Source of the DNA: Smittium mucronatum
Taxonomy: Eukaryota > Kickxellomycota > Harpellomycetes > Harpellales > Legeriomycetaceae
Reading direction: 5' to 3'
DNA: 31,196 bases
NCBI GenBank assembly: GCA_001953115.1
Contig: LSSL01003357.1
Span: 1 to 31,196 of the forward strand
A program made the translations under genes and the position numbers. The notes below the pieces were generated by a model, which made no database searches, was not told where the DNA came from, and saw only the letters and a list, made by a program, of their open reading frames with translations. Positions 1 to 11,798 of the stretch are shown here, piece by piece (within the stretch, counting starts at the first letter, position 1; every line of letters starts with the position of its first letter).

Positions 1-387
1 AAAAACCAAGATATATAAATGTGTTATATTGTTATAGTATGTACCTACCTTTTGAATCTGATTTCTTTATGTTTCGGTTTCCAAAAGCAAAGAACGTGTA
101 TCGGTCGACTTGGTATATTTATGAGTTCCTATTCCTGTGTTTTGTTTTTCGATTTTTTAGAAAAGTCAAAAAGATGCGTGTTTGCATCACCACCCCCTAC
201 AAATTATTTGTTTAGGAAATACATATCACAACTTGTAATCTTGTTGATATATTTGCTACAATTGGTCTAAAAATAAGCTTTAATGATATATTTCATTATT
301 CATTCGCTAAAATAAAAATCCAATTGAGAAAAAATATCCAATAAAATACGGTATCACAACCACACAGAGATCAAAATATTCACATAT
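1..387. other. AT-rich stretch, no recognisable gene
   Basis: Positions 19-270 are open for 83 codons on the plus strand and are less A+T-rich than what follows. The translation is hydrophobic, matches no family I recognise, and has a second overlapping open frame of 64 codons. It could be a decayed exon or chance. The part next to 388 should be the inside edge of the terminal-repeat element whose right end is at 388-475, but I could not align it with confidence. Confidence 0.4.
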
Positions 388-475
388 GGATCACATCCAC
401 CAAAAAAAGATCACATCCACATGGGGATCACATCCACCAAAAAAGGATCAAATTCACATGGGGATCTCATCCACA
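388..475 (+). repeat. 37-bp tandem repeat, right end of TIR element (fragment)
   Basis: About 2.4 copies of a 36-37 bp unit built on GGATCACATCCACCAAAAAA followed by a second GATCACATCCACATG half (units near 388-423, 424-460 and a partial to 475). The same ATCACATCCACC-A(n) string is the right end of the two longer elements ending near 6418 and 20570. This is therefore probably the right terminus of a third copy whose left part is lost or diverged. No matching left end (GGTGGAT...GATTGTGAT) is visible in 1-387. Confidence 0.65.
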
Positions 476-2257
476 TACAACATATATATTGGAATGGGAA
501 AAAGTTTCTATTGGAATGAAAAACCCTGTAAAAATAAAACAGCGAAAATCTACCTACACAATTATATTTATGAACTTCATTAATCATTATCTAATATCTA
601 TTAAAAGGATATTAAAAATCTAAAAAAAAAACATCATGTTTTAAAAAGAAATCAATTTCTTCAAAAAAAATTGATTTGCAAAGGTATTTAAATTAAAAAG
701 AGAATGACTTTTAAAGATATTAATTTTTAAAAGGATAAGAAGTTTAAACCCGATTTTTTAAAAATATTATATAATATTAATATATCAAAAAAAGAGTATT
801 TCAGAAAAGGAAAAATAGAAAGCACAGATTATGTGGTATATATATATTCAACTTAAATAAATAGGGAAAAAAATAATTCAGATAAAATCAAACCCCATTT
901 AAAATACAGTATAGCTTGTCTAAAAAAAATTTCACGCATTTTATATAAATAATTTTAGATACTGAAGATATTTATGGAAATTAACTTTTTCTAATTTTCA
1001 TTAATTTTTTTTAATCCTCCTCGATTGCTAATATAAATACTATTTATTAGTAAAAAGAAAATTTTAAAAAATGATATAAATTTAAGATAAAAAAACAAAA
1101 AAAATGTGCCAAAATATATCTCAACTAAATTTGTGATAATTAAAGTAAATTACTTTGACTAAAAAAAATCTGGAAACTGATGTAAAATCTCTGGAAACAA
1201 TAAGTAAAAATCTGAAGCTTTTAAGGATTAAATGATTTTTATAAGAAGCCTTCCCCGTACCAAGAAAATTGTATACATACATATATTTATTCTATTTTTT
1301 ATTTAAATTGTAAATTTTTTTTCTTTTTTAAATTATCATTTTATTATGGATTTAAGGAAAAAAAGTATAAAAAGTAGCAAAATATAAAAAAGTTAAACGC
1401 ACTTTGGAGTTTTATTAATTCAATCATAAAATATCATTTTATCTAAATGATTTTAGGATTTTAAATATCTTAATTATCATATTTGTACGATTTTCTCTTA
1501 AATATTCAAACTATTTTCAAATAAACTTTTATTAATCTTTATAACTCAAAAAATATTAAAAATTAAATTGCTAATGACATTTTTTGATCATTATCTAGAT
1601 TTTTTAAAAATGTAGAAAAGTCTGGAAATTGGTTTTTTTTAAATAAATAATACTTTTTTATATAAGAGTAGCGATCATTATTAATTAATAGATATGAAAT
1701 TAAATATAAAATTAAATATTAGTTCATATCTTATATTTGAGTTTATGCATCCGATTTAATTTTAAGAAACAGATATTTTCCTAAAAAATCTAGGCTATTT
1801 TTTTTTCATTTTGAAAACTTATTCGTTATTAGTAATGAAAAATAGACAGCGAAATTCTTTTTTAAACATTTTTTTCTTATAAAAAATAATATATTTTTTC
1901 TCCAAATTTAAACCGACTCTCAAGTTATTTGATGAGGATTTTAAATACCCCGCTTCTATTAAAATATTAAAAAAATATAAGATTGTGAAAATATACAGAT
2001 ATTAATTATTTATAGCAAAAATAATAATTAAAATTATATTAAAGAATGAAAATTCCATTTTTTTAGCTTTCTCTAGTGTAAATTTTTTTTTTTTGTATAA
2101 AATATTATGGGTAATATTTTAAAATTGATAAAACCAAATTAATCGAAGAATTAATTTTATCTTCAGATACAAAACTTTAATTAAATATATTTCCTTGGAT
2201 CTAAACAATAAAAATAATTAGAGTGATAATTAATAGCTTAAAATTAAGAGTCAAAAT
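476..2257. other. AT-rich gene-free DNA
   Basis: I see no coding region, RNA gene or clear repeat. Short scattered motifs of the form AAATCTGGAAA/AAATCTGAAG occur near 1165-1220 and 1610, similar to those at 3985-4130. Homopolymer A/T runs dominate. Confidence 0.6.
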
Positions 2258-3188
2258 ATGTCACTATTAGGTATAAAATTTTCTATTTTAACTAAATTTT
2301 TAATTAAAATTTTAATTAAAAATTATTTTTGAGTCTATTCTATTCGTAAAATAATTCATCGATTTAAAAAATAATTTATCAAATTATCAGGAAACTCTAA
2401 AGCTAAAAAGTGATTGTTATAAATTAATATTTACTAATTCTAATTTCAATACATTAAAGCTAAAAAAACTTCAGAATCGATAGAAAATACTTAATTTAAT
2501 TCGAAAAATCAGGGGAAAAAATTAATTAAAGTTCTACCGCCTTTTCGAAATTTATGTACCTTTTATTTGGTGCTGAATTTATGTCCCATCTTATGAAAAA
2601 TAGATATTTGAATAGGTTATTATTAAATAAATAATAATATTTTATTTAAAATTGTAATAAAAATTTATTTGGCCTTAATTATGTTGAAAATGTCTTTTCA
2701 TAACTCAGTTGGAATTTATTCTAGGGATTTGTACTTATAATAGTTTTCAAAATATCTTTAGTTTTAATATTAGCAATTTTTTTAATTTTTTACTAAAACA
2801 AATAAAATATCATAGAAAAAGTAACTATTAATATTTTTTTTACGTGCAACGATTATATATGCTTATAAAAAACATTAAAATCCCCGAGAAATAAGTTTCT
2901 AAATTTATATCGTTTTTTTATATGTCATTATTTTCAATTTAGAGGAATATTGGTATAAATAATGTTTATTGGCATGATTTGCGATAAAAAATTTCCTTTA
3001 GACTAATAGATAATTTATTTTAATCTTTAATTTTTATTTATTTATTTACTAAAAAATCATAATTTTTAATGCCTAATCTGAGTATTTCAGGGCTATCGAA
3101 GTTCTGATAACATAAAAATTCAAACAATTATAACTTTTTACATAATTTTTTTTGTTTAAATAGCATTTTTAATACCTAATAGTGACAT
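2258..3188. repeat. Inverted-repeat-bounded segment (possible decayed element)
   Basis: The 17-mer ATGTCACTATTAGGTAT at 2258-2274 recurs in exact reverse complement at 3172-3188. Looser similarity extends outward: GATAATTAATAG before the left copy and its counterpart ATTAATTACC after the right copy. A diverged variant (AATGCCTAATCTGAG) sits at about 3069, inside the right end. The ~930 bp interior has no open frame. This fits an old non-autonomous DNA element, but only one copy is visible and no target-site duplication was identified. Confidence 0.45.
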
Positions 3189-5657
3189 TTTTTATCATAA
3201 AATATATTAGATATTAATTACCGCTCCAGTTTCTTTCTTTTCTCGGATCAACAGACATATAATTACTTTTTATTTTTTCACCCGAAGCTCCAATTAATTT
3301 TTAAATATTTAACATATTTTTTACCACAAAAAAATATTAAAACTCTCTTGCAAGGAATATCAAATCAAAATTTATCTAGAGCTGCAAATAATTTTAAATT
3401 TATCATTTTTTAAATTTTCTCTCATAAAAACATTATAAACTCTAATGGAAAATTTATTTTATTTCTAAAATAAAAGATTTACTGTCTTTGTGGAATATTA
3501 AACCCCTTCCTGTTTATCCTAGTTTTAGTTAAATTGTTTTTAATAATCAAAAAAATAATATTTACTTATGATTATTTATGTAAATACTAATGATTATTTT
3601 AGAAACCAACGATCTGTATTTTTTATAACTATAAAAAAATATTTTATAAGTCTATCTATTATATAAAATGACACATTAATATTTAAAATTGAGATTAATA
3701 TGAAAATATATAAGCATATTAGTTTATAAAATTATTGATAAATAAACCCGACAGAGTTTTTTTTTAAAGAGGGGTTATTTTAAATTTTTAAAAAAATATA
3801 TTTTATGATAATTATGAAAAATTAAAAAATTGACTTTTTTTTAAAAAAAAATATGAAAAACTGCTTTAGGGAGCTGTAATGGCTCAGATTTTAGCGATAA
3901 TATGTTCAAATTACCCAGAAATATTTTTATAAAATTGTTGCAAGATTATTTGTATATTGGTGAGAATATACGCTAAAAAAGGTTAGAAAATAAAAATCTG
4001 AAAATTTAGATGCAAATCTGAAATTCAATTTAGTAAACTGAATCATTTTTGGGAAATCTGCCGAATTAGAATTTCCGATCTATAAAAACTGAAAAATAAT
4101 TACGTGAAAATCTGAATGCAGTTTTTTTTTGTATTTCCGGTTTAAATCTCCCTATCTTTTTATATCAAAGCATTTTATAGGATCGTAATAATTAAAAATT
4201 AAGTCCAAAATCAACTATACATAGTGATATCAAATTTAAAGCTTTAATTTTTTACATTTATCAAATTTTTTATTTTTTTCCCATCAATAGCTATTCATTG
4301 ACTGTAATGATATTGTGTTATAGGCATGATCTAAAATAACATAAATATTTTATAGCCCCACTTAAACTCCAATATACTAATACATCATTAAACATAAAAA
4401 ATATATAGATATCATGTTCTCAGTTATAGTTTTTTCGTGGTATTAGTTTATTATTCTGAAGCCAAAATGTTTTTTCCTAAAACACCACTATTTTTTGGTG
4501 CCAGAACTATTGACTTACTGCACATTTTCATCTACTAGATCAACCAACCATTTCTCATAATTAAGATTTTTTGACCAAATAGAAGCTGTTAGTTTTCCCA
4601 AAATACACGAATTTACTTCCGTGTCTTAATATTTTATTCCAAGTGGTCAAAAAGTAGGTAAAATATTCAATAGGTGAAAATTAAATAGTTCAATAGTCAC
4701 GTTACCCTATTTTTTAGATTTTTTATAATAATTGAATCCAAAAAAATTGGTATATAAACTTTGAGAAGGTTGAGAAAAAATCAAATTTCCGGAATTTTAT
4801 TTATTTACCCCTATTTTTTCATACTTTATTTGTTAAATTGTTAAATTTGCATTAATTTGATAATTTTTTCGGGTTTTCAAAAAAAAAATTCAGGTTTGGC
4901 ATAAAATTTCAGGTTTTGAAAAGATTTTTCAGGTTTGTAGTGTTTAAACCGCTAAAAAATATATCTAAAATATGATAATATTAATTATTCTACAGGTACT
5001 TTTCAAAATAAAATCACACAAAAAAATAATACAGAAGATTACAAATAATCTCAATAAAAAAAATAATTAATCTTATGAGTAATTAATAAAATAGATAAAC
5101 TATCAAAAAATTTCGAAACAATTCAAGAAAATTGGCGCAATTATCAAATTAAAAAATAAAATTGACCTTAATATTGATTAAAAATAAACGATAACCCATA
5201 GAAAAAATGTTTAATGCGAGTTATCATTTTTAACATGCATTTTCCAAAAATAAAACTAACAATAAACATTCACTTTTTCACTAAATTGCGGCTAAATTTT
5301 CAATAAACTATATTAGAGAAATATCTATATATTTTTAATTGAAATTAAATATTTTCAAAAAAAATCAGTGAAATTTTTCGCTGTTTTAGTTAACTGAATA
5401 CAGGCTTATTTTTTTAAAAAATTTGTATATGTCTTTCACTAAATTGATTCGAATGGCGATTCTACCGATTAATTTCTTACTGCATTAAATTTAATAAATA
5501 TTTTTGAATGTGATGATAATAATATAATATAAAATAAATATATATATAATCAATTATTTTCTCTCAGTTATTTTAAACATCCTCAGATTACCCGTGAATA
5601 TTTCTTTTCTTTTTATATATGACTAAACGAATGTATATTTTTTATGAGGGTATGATT
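3189..5657. other. AT-rich gene-free DNA with CTGAAA / TTCAGG repeats
   Basis: No gene is recognisable. At 3985-4130 the string AAATCTGAA (and close variants) occurs several times. At 4870-4940 the complementary type TTCAGGTTT occurs three times, so the two clusters are roughly inverted about 0.9 kb apart. A slightly G+C-richer patch at 4440-4720 has no open frame of note. Confidence 0.45.
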
Positions 5658-6418
5658 CTCATGTGTTTTTGACCTTTTTTAGGTGGATTTGGCCTATGTT
5701 TGATTGTGATAAGATTTTTTGAAAATTAAAATAGGATATAATTAGTAGAATTTTATCGATTGGATTCTTTCAATTATGCAATAATATTTTCATTGAAACG
5801 TTATTCCAACAAAAATATGTTGATTCATTATAAAAAATCAACATATAAATTACATGTTTTTCACATCCAGATAAAAAATCAATACTATTAGCTAATAATA
5901 TAAATTCTATTAAAGATTTAATTTTTATCTACCAAAAAAATACTAATTTTTTTATATTAAATGCAACCATTAGGTTAAGCTGTTATTTACTCACTATTAT
6001 CGATATGATATTTAATCAATACTTTTTATTTTTTTAAGCTATGTCATAATCACTAATTGGTCTCCTTCCACTCCTAAATAGCTATATTTAATAATAATTA
6101 AGGGCTTTAGATTATTAATTTTTTTCAATAATGCTATATGATAAATGTAAATTTTTTTGAGTAAAATTTTATCACATTGATCCAATAATTAGGATTTAAT
6201 TGAGTACATTTTAAAATTTAAACTAAAATATTTTATTTCCGTTTAAATGGCTATCATAAAATAGTAAATTATTATTTATTTGAAATAATCAAACGATCAA
6301 TTATTTTTCTCGATTATAATACTGTTCGCAAACACGTAGTTTATAAATCACCAAAAAAATATCACAACTAAATAAGGGCTACATCCACCAAAAAAAAAAA
6401 ATCACAACCACATGTGGG
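5658..6418. mobile_element. Non-autonomous TIR element, copy 1
   Basis: The left end (about 5658-5722: TCATGTG..., AGGTGGATTTGGCC, GATTGTGATAAG) is the imperfect reverse complement of the right end (about 6350-6418: ...ATCACAAC, GGCTACATCCACC, A-run, CCACATGTG). The terminal repeats span about 65 bp. The interior is A+T-rich with no coding potential but is similar to copy 2 at 19851-20570, for example AAATGCAACCATTAGGTTAAG here against AAATACAACTATTGGTTTAAG there. It therefore looks like a MITE-like DNA transposon derivative. The superfamily is unknown, as no transposase or clear target-site duplication is visible. Confidence 0.65.
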
Positions 6419-6565
6419 TAATTTTCTTACTCAATGTACATATTTTGATTAAAAAACAATTAATATAACACATTTTTTGATGGATTATAAAAAAAATGAT
6501 ACTGGCTTAAAAGAAATGTAAAATTTGGGATAAAAACTTAATTATATTAGGCTAACAACGCAACC

Positions 6566-7687
6566 CAGGCCTTTGAATGAAACAAAGGCTTTTTTTTTTG
6601 GCTATTATCTAAATTAAAAAAAAATAAAGTCATGTTTTTCAAAATTTTTGGGGAGTGATATAATAATTGGATATATTAATATGAATTTTTAGAAATTGAA
6701 AAAATGGATTTATTTTGTGATAAACGCCTTTAATCGAAAAATTCGGAATCATTTGATAATTGGAGCCATTTTCAAATAAATGTGAATACATCAATTTAAT
6801 TTTTAATTTTTCAAGTTGAGGCTAATTTCTCAATTTCAAAAAATTTGTATCAAAATATCACTATAATATCTTTATATTGATATCCAAATTTCGTTCCAAA
6901 TTTCAAAAAACTTTTTAAATTTTAGTTTCAGGTTATTAATTTTTAAATTCGGAATATCTAATGAATATCTTTTGATAACAACGAGATTAGTTTATGAAAT
7001 TTAATTTTTTTAATTATGGGTTTCATAAATTTACAGAATATAAAAAACTCAGACAAAAATAAAAAATAGTTATGAGGCTTAATTTATGATATTCAGAAAC
7101 TTAATTATATTAACCATCGGAAATAAATAAGACTTTAAAAGTAATCATGGAATTTGATTTTTTATTTATGCATACCATACCTTCATTTAAATTGTTAATT
7201 AAGGGGTTTTTTAGTACCAAAGTAATAATAGAGAAAAAAAATTAATGTATAAAGTTTGAATAAGCTCCGTAATATATTATCAAAATTTTCTATAAAAATT
7301 ATATAAAAGAGTGTTGGAAAAAAATAAAAATTTATGTTGATATTTGGCCCCAATAATTAAAAAATGTATCATTTCCATTATCTATATGCTTATAATGAAA
7401 AATCAGGCGCAAATGAATATTATTTTGATATAGTGATATTTTGATACAAATTTTTGGAAATTGAGAAATTAGCCTCAACTTGAAAAATTAAAAGTTAAAT
7501 TCATAAATTCACATTTTTTTGAAAATGGCGCCAATTATCAAATGATTCTGAATTTTTCAATTTCTAAAAATTCGTATTAATATATCCAAGTATTATATCA
7601 CTTCCTAAAACATTTGAAAAACAAAGCTTTATTTTTTTTAATTTATAAAATAGCCAAAAAAAAAAGCCTTTGTTTCATTAAAAGACC
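6566..7687. mobile_element. Fold-back element with ~260-300 bp inverted arms
   Basis: The left arm, 6566-6866, and right arm, 7429-7687, are inverted copies with high identity. Both begin CAGG(C/T)CTTT, continue with ATGAAACAAAGGC, a T-run and GGCTATT, and share GTGATATAATA, TTTAGAAATTGAAAAA, AATCATTTGATAATTGG and TTGTATCAAAATATCACTATA. The left arm has about 40 bp (near 6706-6745) absent from the right arm, flanked by short GAAAAA repeats. Similarity may continue outward to GCTA(A/T)CAA. The ~560 bp centre is A+T-rich and non-coding. The structure matches fold-back or long-TIR MITE elements. No second copy lies in the window. Confidence 0.8.
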
Positions 7688-10311
7688 TGAATTAAATTGA
7701 TAGCATATTTTAATATAAATGCATAATTTATTTTAAAAATTCAAAAATGATAGTAAATCTACATCTTTTCGATATTTTTAGTTAGATAAATAAATAATTG
7801 GGTGATGTTACTTATAATTTTAATTTTTTTAGCAACATTTTTTATTTATTATTAACTTTAAATTGCATATTTTCCGAAAATTTAATGCTTAATATTGGTC
7901 AATTTTCGTAAACAAGAATTATCAAGTTTTTTTTAAATTTATTTTACAATTAAATTAGTACGTGAAATAAAAATGAGTTAATTTAAGGCGATAATTTATT
8001 ATTTTTGGACAGAAATGTTTTAAATCTTATAATTACATTTTAGATTTGAATTTATAAAAATATCTTATGTTTTTAATAGAAAACCTTACTTACAGATTTT
8101 TTTCAAGTCACTCCTTTAAGTAAAAGTAAAATATATAGATATTTAATTTTTTTTAATGGATCCTTAATCTGGAAAAACAAAGAAATTATATGTAATTTCG
8201 GTCCACACATTAAAGATTTGAATTTAAGTTGAAAATTATGACTGTTATCCATCGGATAAAGCTTGTAAGTGTATCGCAGAAATTGGAACCAATTACATCT
8301 CCAAAAAAAAAGTTCCTTTTGACTTGAATTTAAAACATGTTGAAATCTAATTCAGTTGGGCTTAATCACAAAAAAAAAAGTCTAAAAAATTAAATAAGAC
8401 TTTTAAATTATTATTTTAAGAAAAATTAAGGGTTAAAAAACGCTCTATTGGAAAGAAATTTGATGAATTTTATTTTTACCTCCTTCCTTTCGCAACTATT
8501 TATATCATAATTATAAAAATAATTAAATGACCAATTTTAAATAATACATTTTAACTCATATATTTTTTAATTTGATACCACATCTTTGAAATATAAAATT
8601 TTCTGTAAAAAGCTTTTCAATTAAATGTGTATTAAACAGTTGATCAGCATATATACTAAATTTTATTGAATAAATATACTAAAAATGGGTTTATAAATTT
8701 AAATTAAGCTTATTAGTATAAATCAAAGAGTAATAAATTCCTGTTAAATTTATATGACGATTTAAATCAATATTTTATTCACGAAAATTTTTTTTAATTT
8801 TTTTTCAATACTATCTATCCATTAAATCATACTTATTTTAAAAATTTTAAGCTGCTAAAATATAATATGGATCAGTTTTAATCACAAAACTGATAAAATA
8901 AGATATTTGTGTATTTTAATTTATAATTAACTTTTCAATCAGTCCAAATTAATAATTTATGATTAATTTATTTAATAAATTCATTCGGATCTAAAAAAAA
9001 TATTGAAGTTATTAAAATTTAACAAATCTTCATATTTATAAATATTTTTGGTCATAAAATTGTTTAATTTATGAATTCGTAAATATTATAAGAATATATA
9101 TATTTAATGAATAACTATTTTTTAGTATTTCCGAAATTTCGGGATAAATTCGATTAAAACATCATAATTTTGTTTTATCTCTGCTTATTTTGCGAAAAAA
9201 TTTATATGAAAGCAAAATCGGCTTCATATTTCTCCACTTCAACCCTATGATATTATTACAGCACTAATTTTTATTTGGTTAATTATAGAGTATATAATAA
9301 GTTATAATAAGTTTTTGTTTTTGTTTTTTGATTATTTTTTAAGTTTTGAAATATTCTCCCTGCCACTTAATTTAAATTGAAACAATTTTTTATTTCAATA
9401 ATCTTTAAAGCGATGAATTTCATAAATAATTTGACCTATATTTTGAATCTAATGAAGGCTCAATTATTAAATCCATAATTTTTTATGCACACCTTTTTTT
9501 ATTATTATTTTTTAATGAGACGATGGTATATCTCTATATTTTCTTCGACTATTTAGAATCTGCCATTAAAATAGAAAAAAAATAATTTATCATGATATTT
9601 AGAAAAGCATTTTTATTTTTATTTAAACCCAAAATTTAAATTTTAAATATAATCCGATTATTTTATTATACAAAAATTAAAACATCTGAAATTATTTATT
9701 TTTATTTGTAATATTTTCATATTATTCATTAATTTTTGTTAATAAAAGAAAAATACAAAAAATGAAAACAGATAATAAAATATCTGAAATATATATATAT
9801 ATATATACTCTCAAGCATTTTTGGCGAAGAGTAAAGTATCAGATCCAAAAAATATTAATTTTTTTGGTAAATAAGTTCTACATTTTTAAGTTTGTAAAAA
9901 AAAATATATACAAATCTTATTTATTATATTTAATTAAAAGCCATCCTATATAATACATCTAAAACTTTATTCTTTTAAAAGTATGTTTTTAATTTTATAA
10001 TTTAATTTTTACCTTTGAGAAATTTATTTCCTTAAATTTTGCATATGGGAGATTCTTAGGCTGAAATGAAGCTTTTTTCCATAAAAATTATAGGTTCGTT
10101 TTTTTAAACAAATTTTTGTTGTAAAAATGTTTTTGGTTTCGAAAATTATATTAATCATTTCAATTTTCAAATTCTTGTAATTATTATTTTCCATTTTTAG
10201 TATTTTAAGCGAATGAAAAACATATCGTTACAAATCTAATTTTTTATAAAAAAGAAAATAAGAAAATTTTCAGTCTAAAAATTAATATCCCGTATAGACC
10301 TAAATAACTAG
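7688..10311. other. AT-rich gene-free DNA
   Basis: Nothing coding is recognised. A slightly G+C-richer patch at 8155-8360 has short open frames but no recognisable protein. The 63-codon open frame at 9762-9953 is lysine/isoleucine/tyrosine-rich, includes a TA microsatellite (about 9789-9806), and is most likely chance. Confidence 0.55.
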
Positions 10312-10367
10312 ATGCAGTGGGTGGAGAGGAGATACGCCGGTATTTAGAAGAAGAAATTTATTTAATG
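10312..10367 (+). other. Exon-like island with consensus 5' splice site
   Basis: A 56-bp patch of ordinary base composition inside A+T-rich DNA. It is preceded by AACTAG (a possible 3' splice site at 10310-10311) and followed exactly by GTAAGT (10368-10373). One frame is open and reads DAVGGEEIRRYLEEEIYLM, a protein-like charged sequence. I could not find flanking exons, and the protein is not recognised. It may be a relic exon, a remnant of a mobile element, or coincidence. Confidence 0.25.
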
Positions 10368-11388
10368 GTAAGTGTAGAAGGCTTTTTTCAATAAATATTA
10401 TAAATCCTTATTTTAATCTGCATTTTTTCATTCATTTTTTTCCCTATCCTTCTGAAATAATGTCTATATATTAGCTCCTGATCTTTCTATCTTTTTTAAA
10501 TACTTAGAGTACATATGAACTCGACAGGAAAAAAAATATTTCTTTGTTTTTTTAATAAAAATACCCCTTTTATCACCAAAGATTTCTTTTTAGATTAATT
10601 TTTAATGCTTTTGAGTTTATTTTTCTGTAATATTCATATTTTTAATATCATTTATATTGAAAATAAAACCAAATAATTGTGACAGTAATTTTTCATAGTT
10701 AATATTAGCGATTAAAAATTCTATAGGAATTTTTTTTTTTTATAATATTTGAAATTTTTCAGAAATAAATTAAAAATATAAATTTATTATAAAATTAAAT
10801 AAAATCTCAGATCCCCCTTATAAAATCTTTTAATTCTTTATTTACAAGGTTCAAAAAAAAACTACCAGGTTGAACAGTGTAAGGAAGATTTTAGGATTAA
10901 ATAAAGGTGTTGAAAAGAATTGTGTAATATCTTCAAAAAGAATTAGAAAATAAATACCTGTAATTTACCTTGAAAGTATTGAAAATATATACACTCCTAT
11001 TTTTAATATGAGAATATAAAAAATGATTTGATAATAACAAAATAACAAAAAAAAATTAGAGCTTTTCAATGAATATATAGTAATATATATTTTTACACTG
11101 ATGAAAATTTTCACGAAATATGTATACTGTTGATGAAAAACTGAAAAAAATAATCAGAAAAGCACTAAATGTTTAATAAAAACCCGTCTCTTCTTGATAT
11201 TAAATTATTTTTTTCTTCAGAATTGCTTTTATTTGCTCTCCAATATCTTTTTTCCAAATCTGCTCTCAAATTAATTTTTTATTATTATTAACACTTGCAA
11301 AATTCTGTGTATATATTTATTATAATCTCGATTTACAGAAGAATCTAAACATAATTTCGCTATAATTATGAAAAAAAATTTTAATTAC
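10368..11388. other. AT-rich gene-free DNA
   Basis: No gene or clear repeat recognised. The start (AGAAGGCTTTTTTCAATAAA at 10376) resembles ATGAAGCTTTTTTCCATAAA about 310 bp upstream (10067), which may mark an old duplication. Confidence 0.5.
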
Positions 11389-11541
11389 TTTTTTTTATGG
11401 GAAATTTATTTTAAAGTTAATAAATATTTATTAAAACCAATTTAAAAAATTTAAAAAAAGTGGAAATCTTTCAAAGAAATTTCACCCAACTCCCCTCTGC
11501 CGTTCCAGCAGCCCCATGCCTCGAGGGCATTGTTTCAAGGA
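11389..11541 (-). mobile_element. LINE 3' end, copy A (5'-truncated)
   Basis: Read on the minus strand, this piece contains the C-terminal codons of the LINE open frame (PRGMGLLERQRGVG-like, then TGA), a ~75 bp 3' untranslated region with TTAACTTTAAAATAAATT, then TTCCCAT and an A-run (T-run 11389-11396 on plus). It aligns with the other five copies. It is noticeably G+C-richer than its surroundings and closest to copy E at 28485. It lies head-to-head with copy B, about 105 bp away. Confidence 0.8.
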
Positions 11542-11645
11542 TATTTTAATTACTTTGATCGGTTTTAATTTTCTAAAAAATCAACTTTCAAGGAAAATAT
11601 TCTTTGTTTATTTGAAATAAATTTGAATTGAGCTCTTTTTGATTT

Positions 11646-11798
11646 CTTGGACCAATTCAGTCCAATTATGGAGCTGCTAAAGCAGTAGATTGGAGTTGGG
11701 TAAAAAAAATTAGAATTTTTTCGCTTATTTAAATCTTCTTAAATTAGTTTTTAGAATTTTTTTTATTAACTTTAAGATATATTTCCCAAAAAAAAAAA
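11646..11798 (+). mobile_element. LINE 3' end, copy B (5'-truncated)
   Basis: Same segment as copy A in opposite orientation: ATGGAGCTGCTAAAGCAGTAG, GGAGTTGGGTAA, then the 3' untranslated region ending ATTTCCC plus an A-run. The frame is broken by an in-frame TAG at the second glutamine position, and G/C sites have largely drifted to A/T. It is more decayed than copy A, so the two are probably not a recent inverted duplication. Confidence 0.75.

Noticed and set aside
19..270. 83-codon open frame at the left edge
   Set aside because: Hydrophobic, no recognisable domain, overlapped by another open frame of similar length; not supported as a gene.
9762..9953. 63-codon open frame
   Set aside because: Lys/Ile/Tyr-rich, includes a TA microsatellite, typical of chance frames in very A+T-rich DNA.
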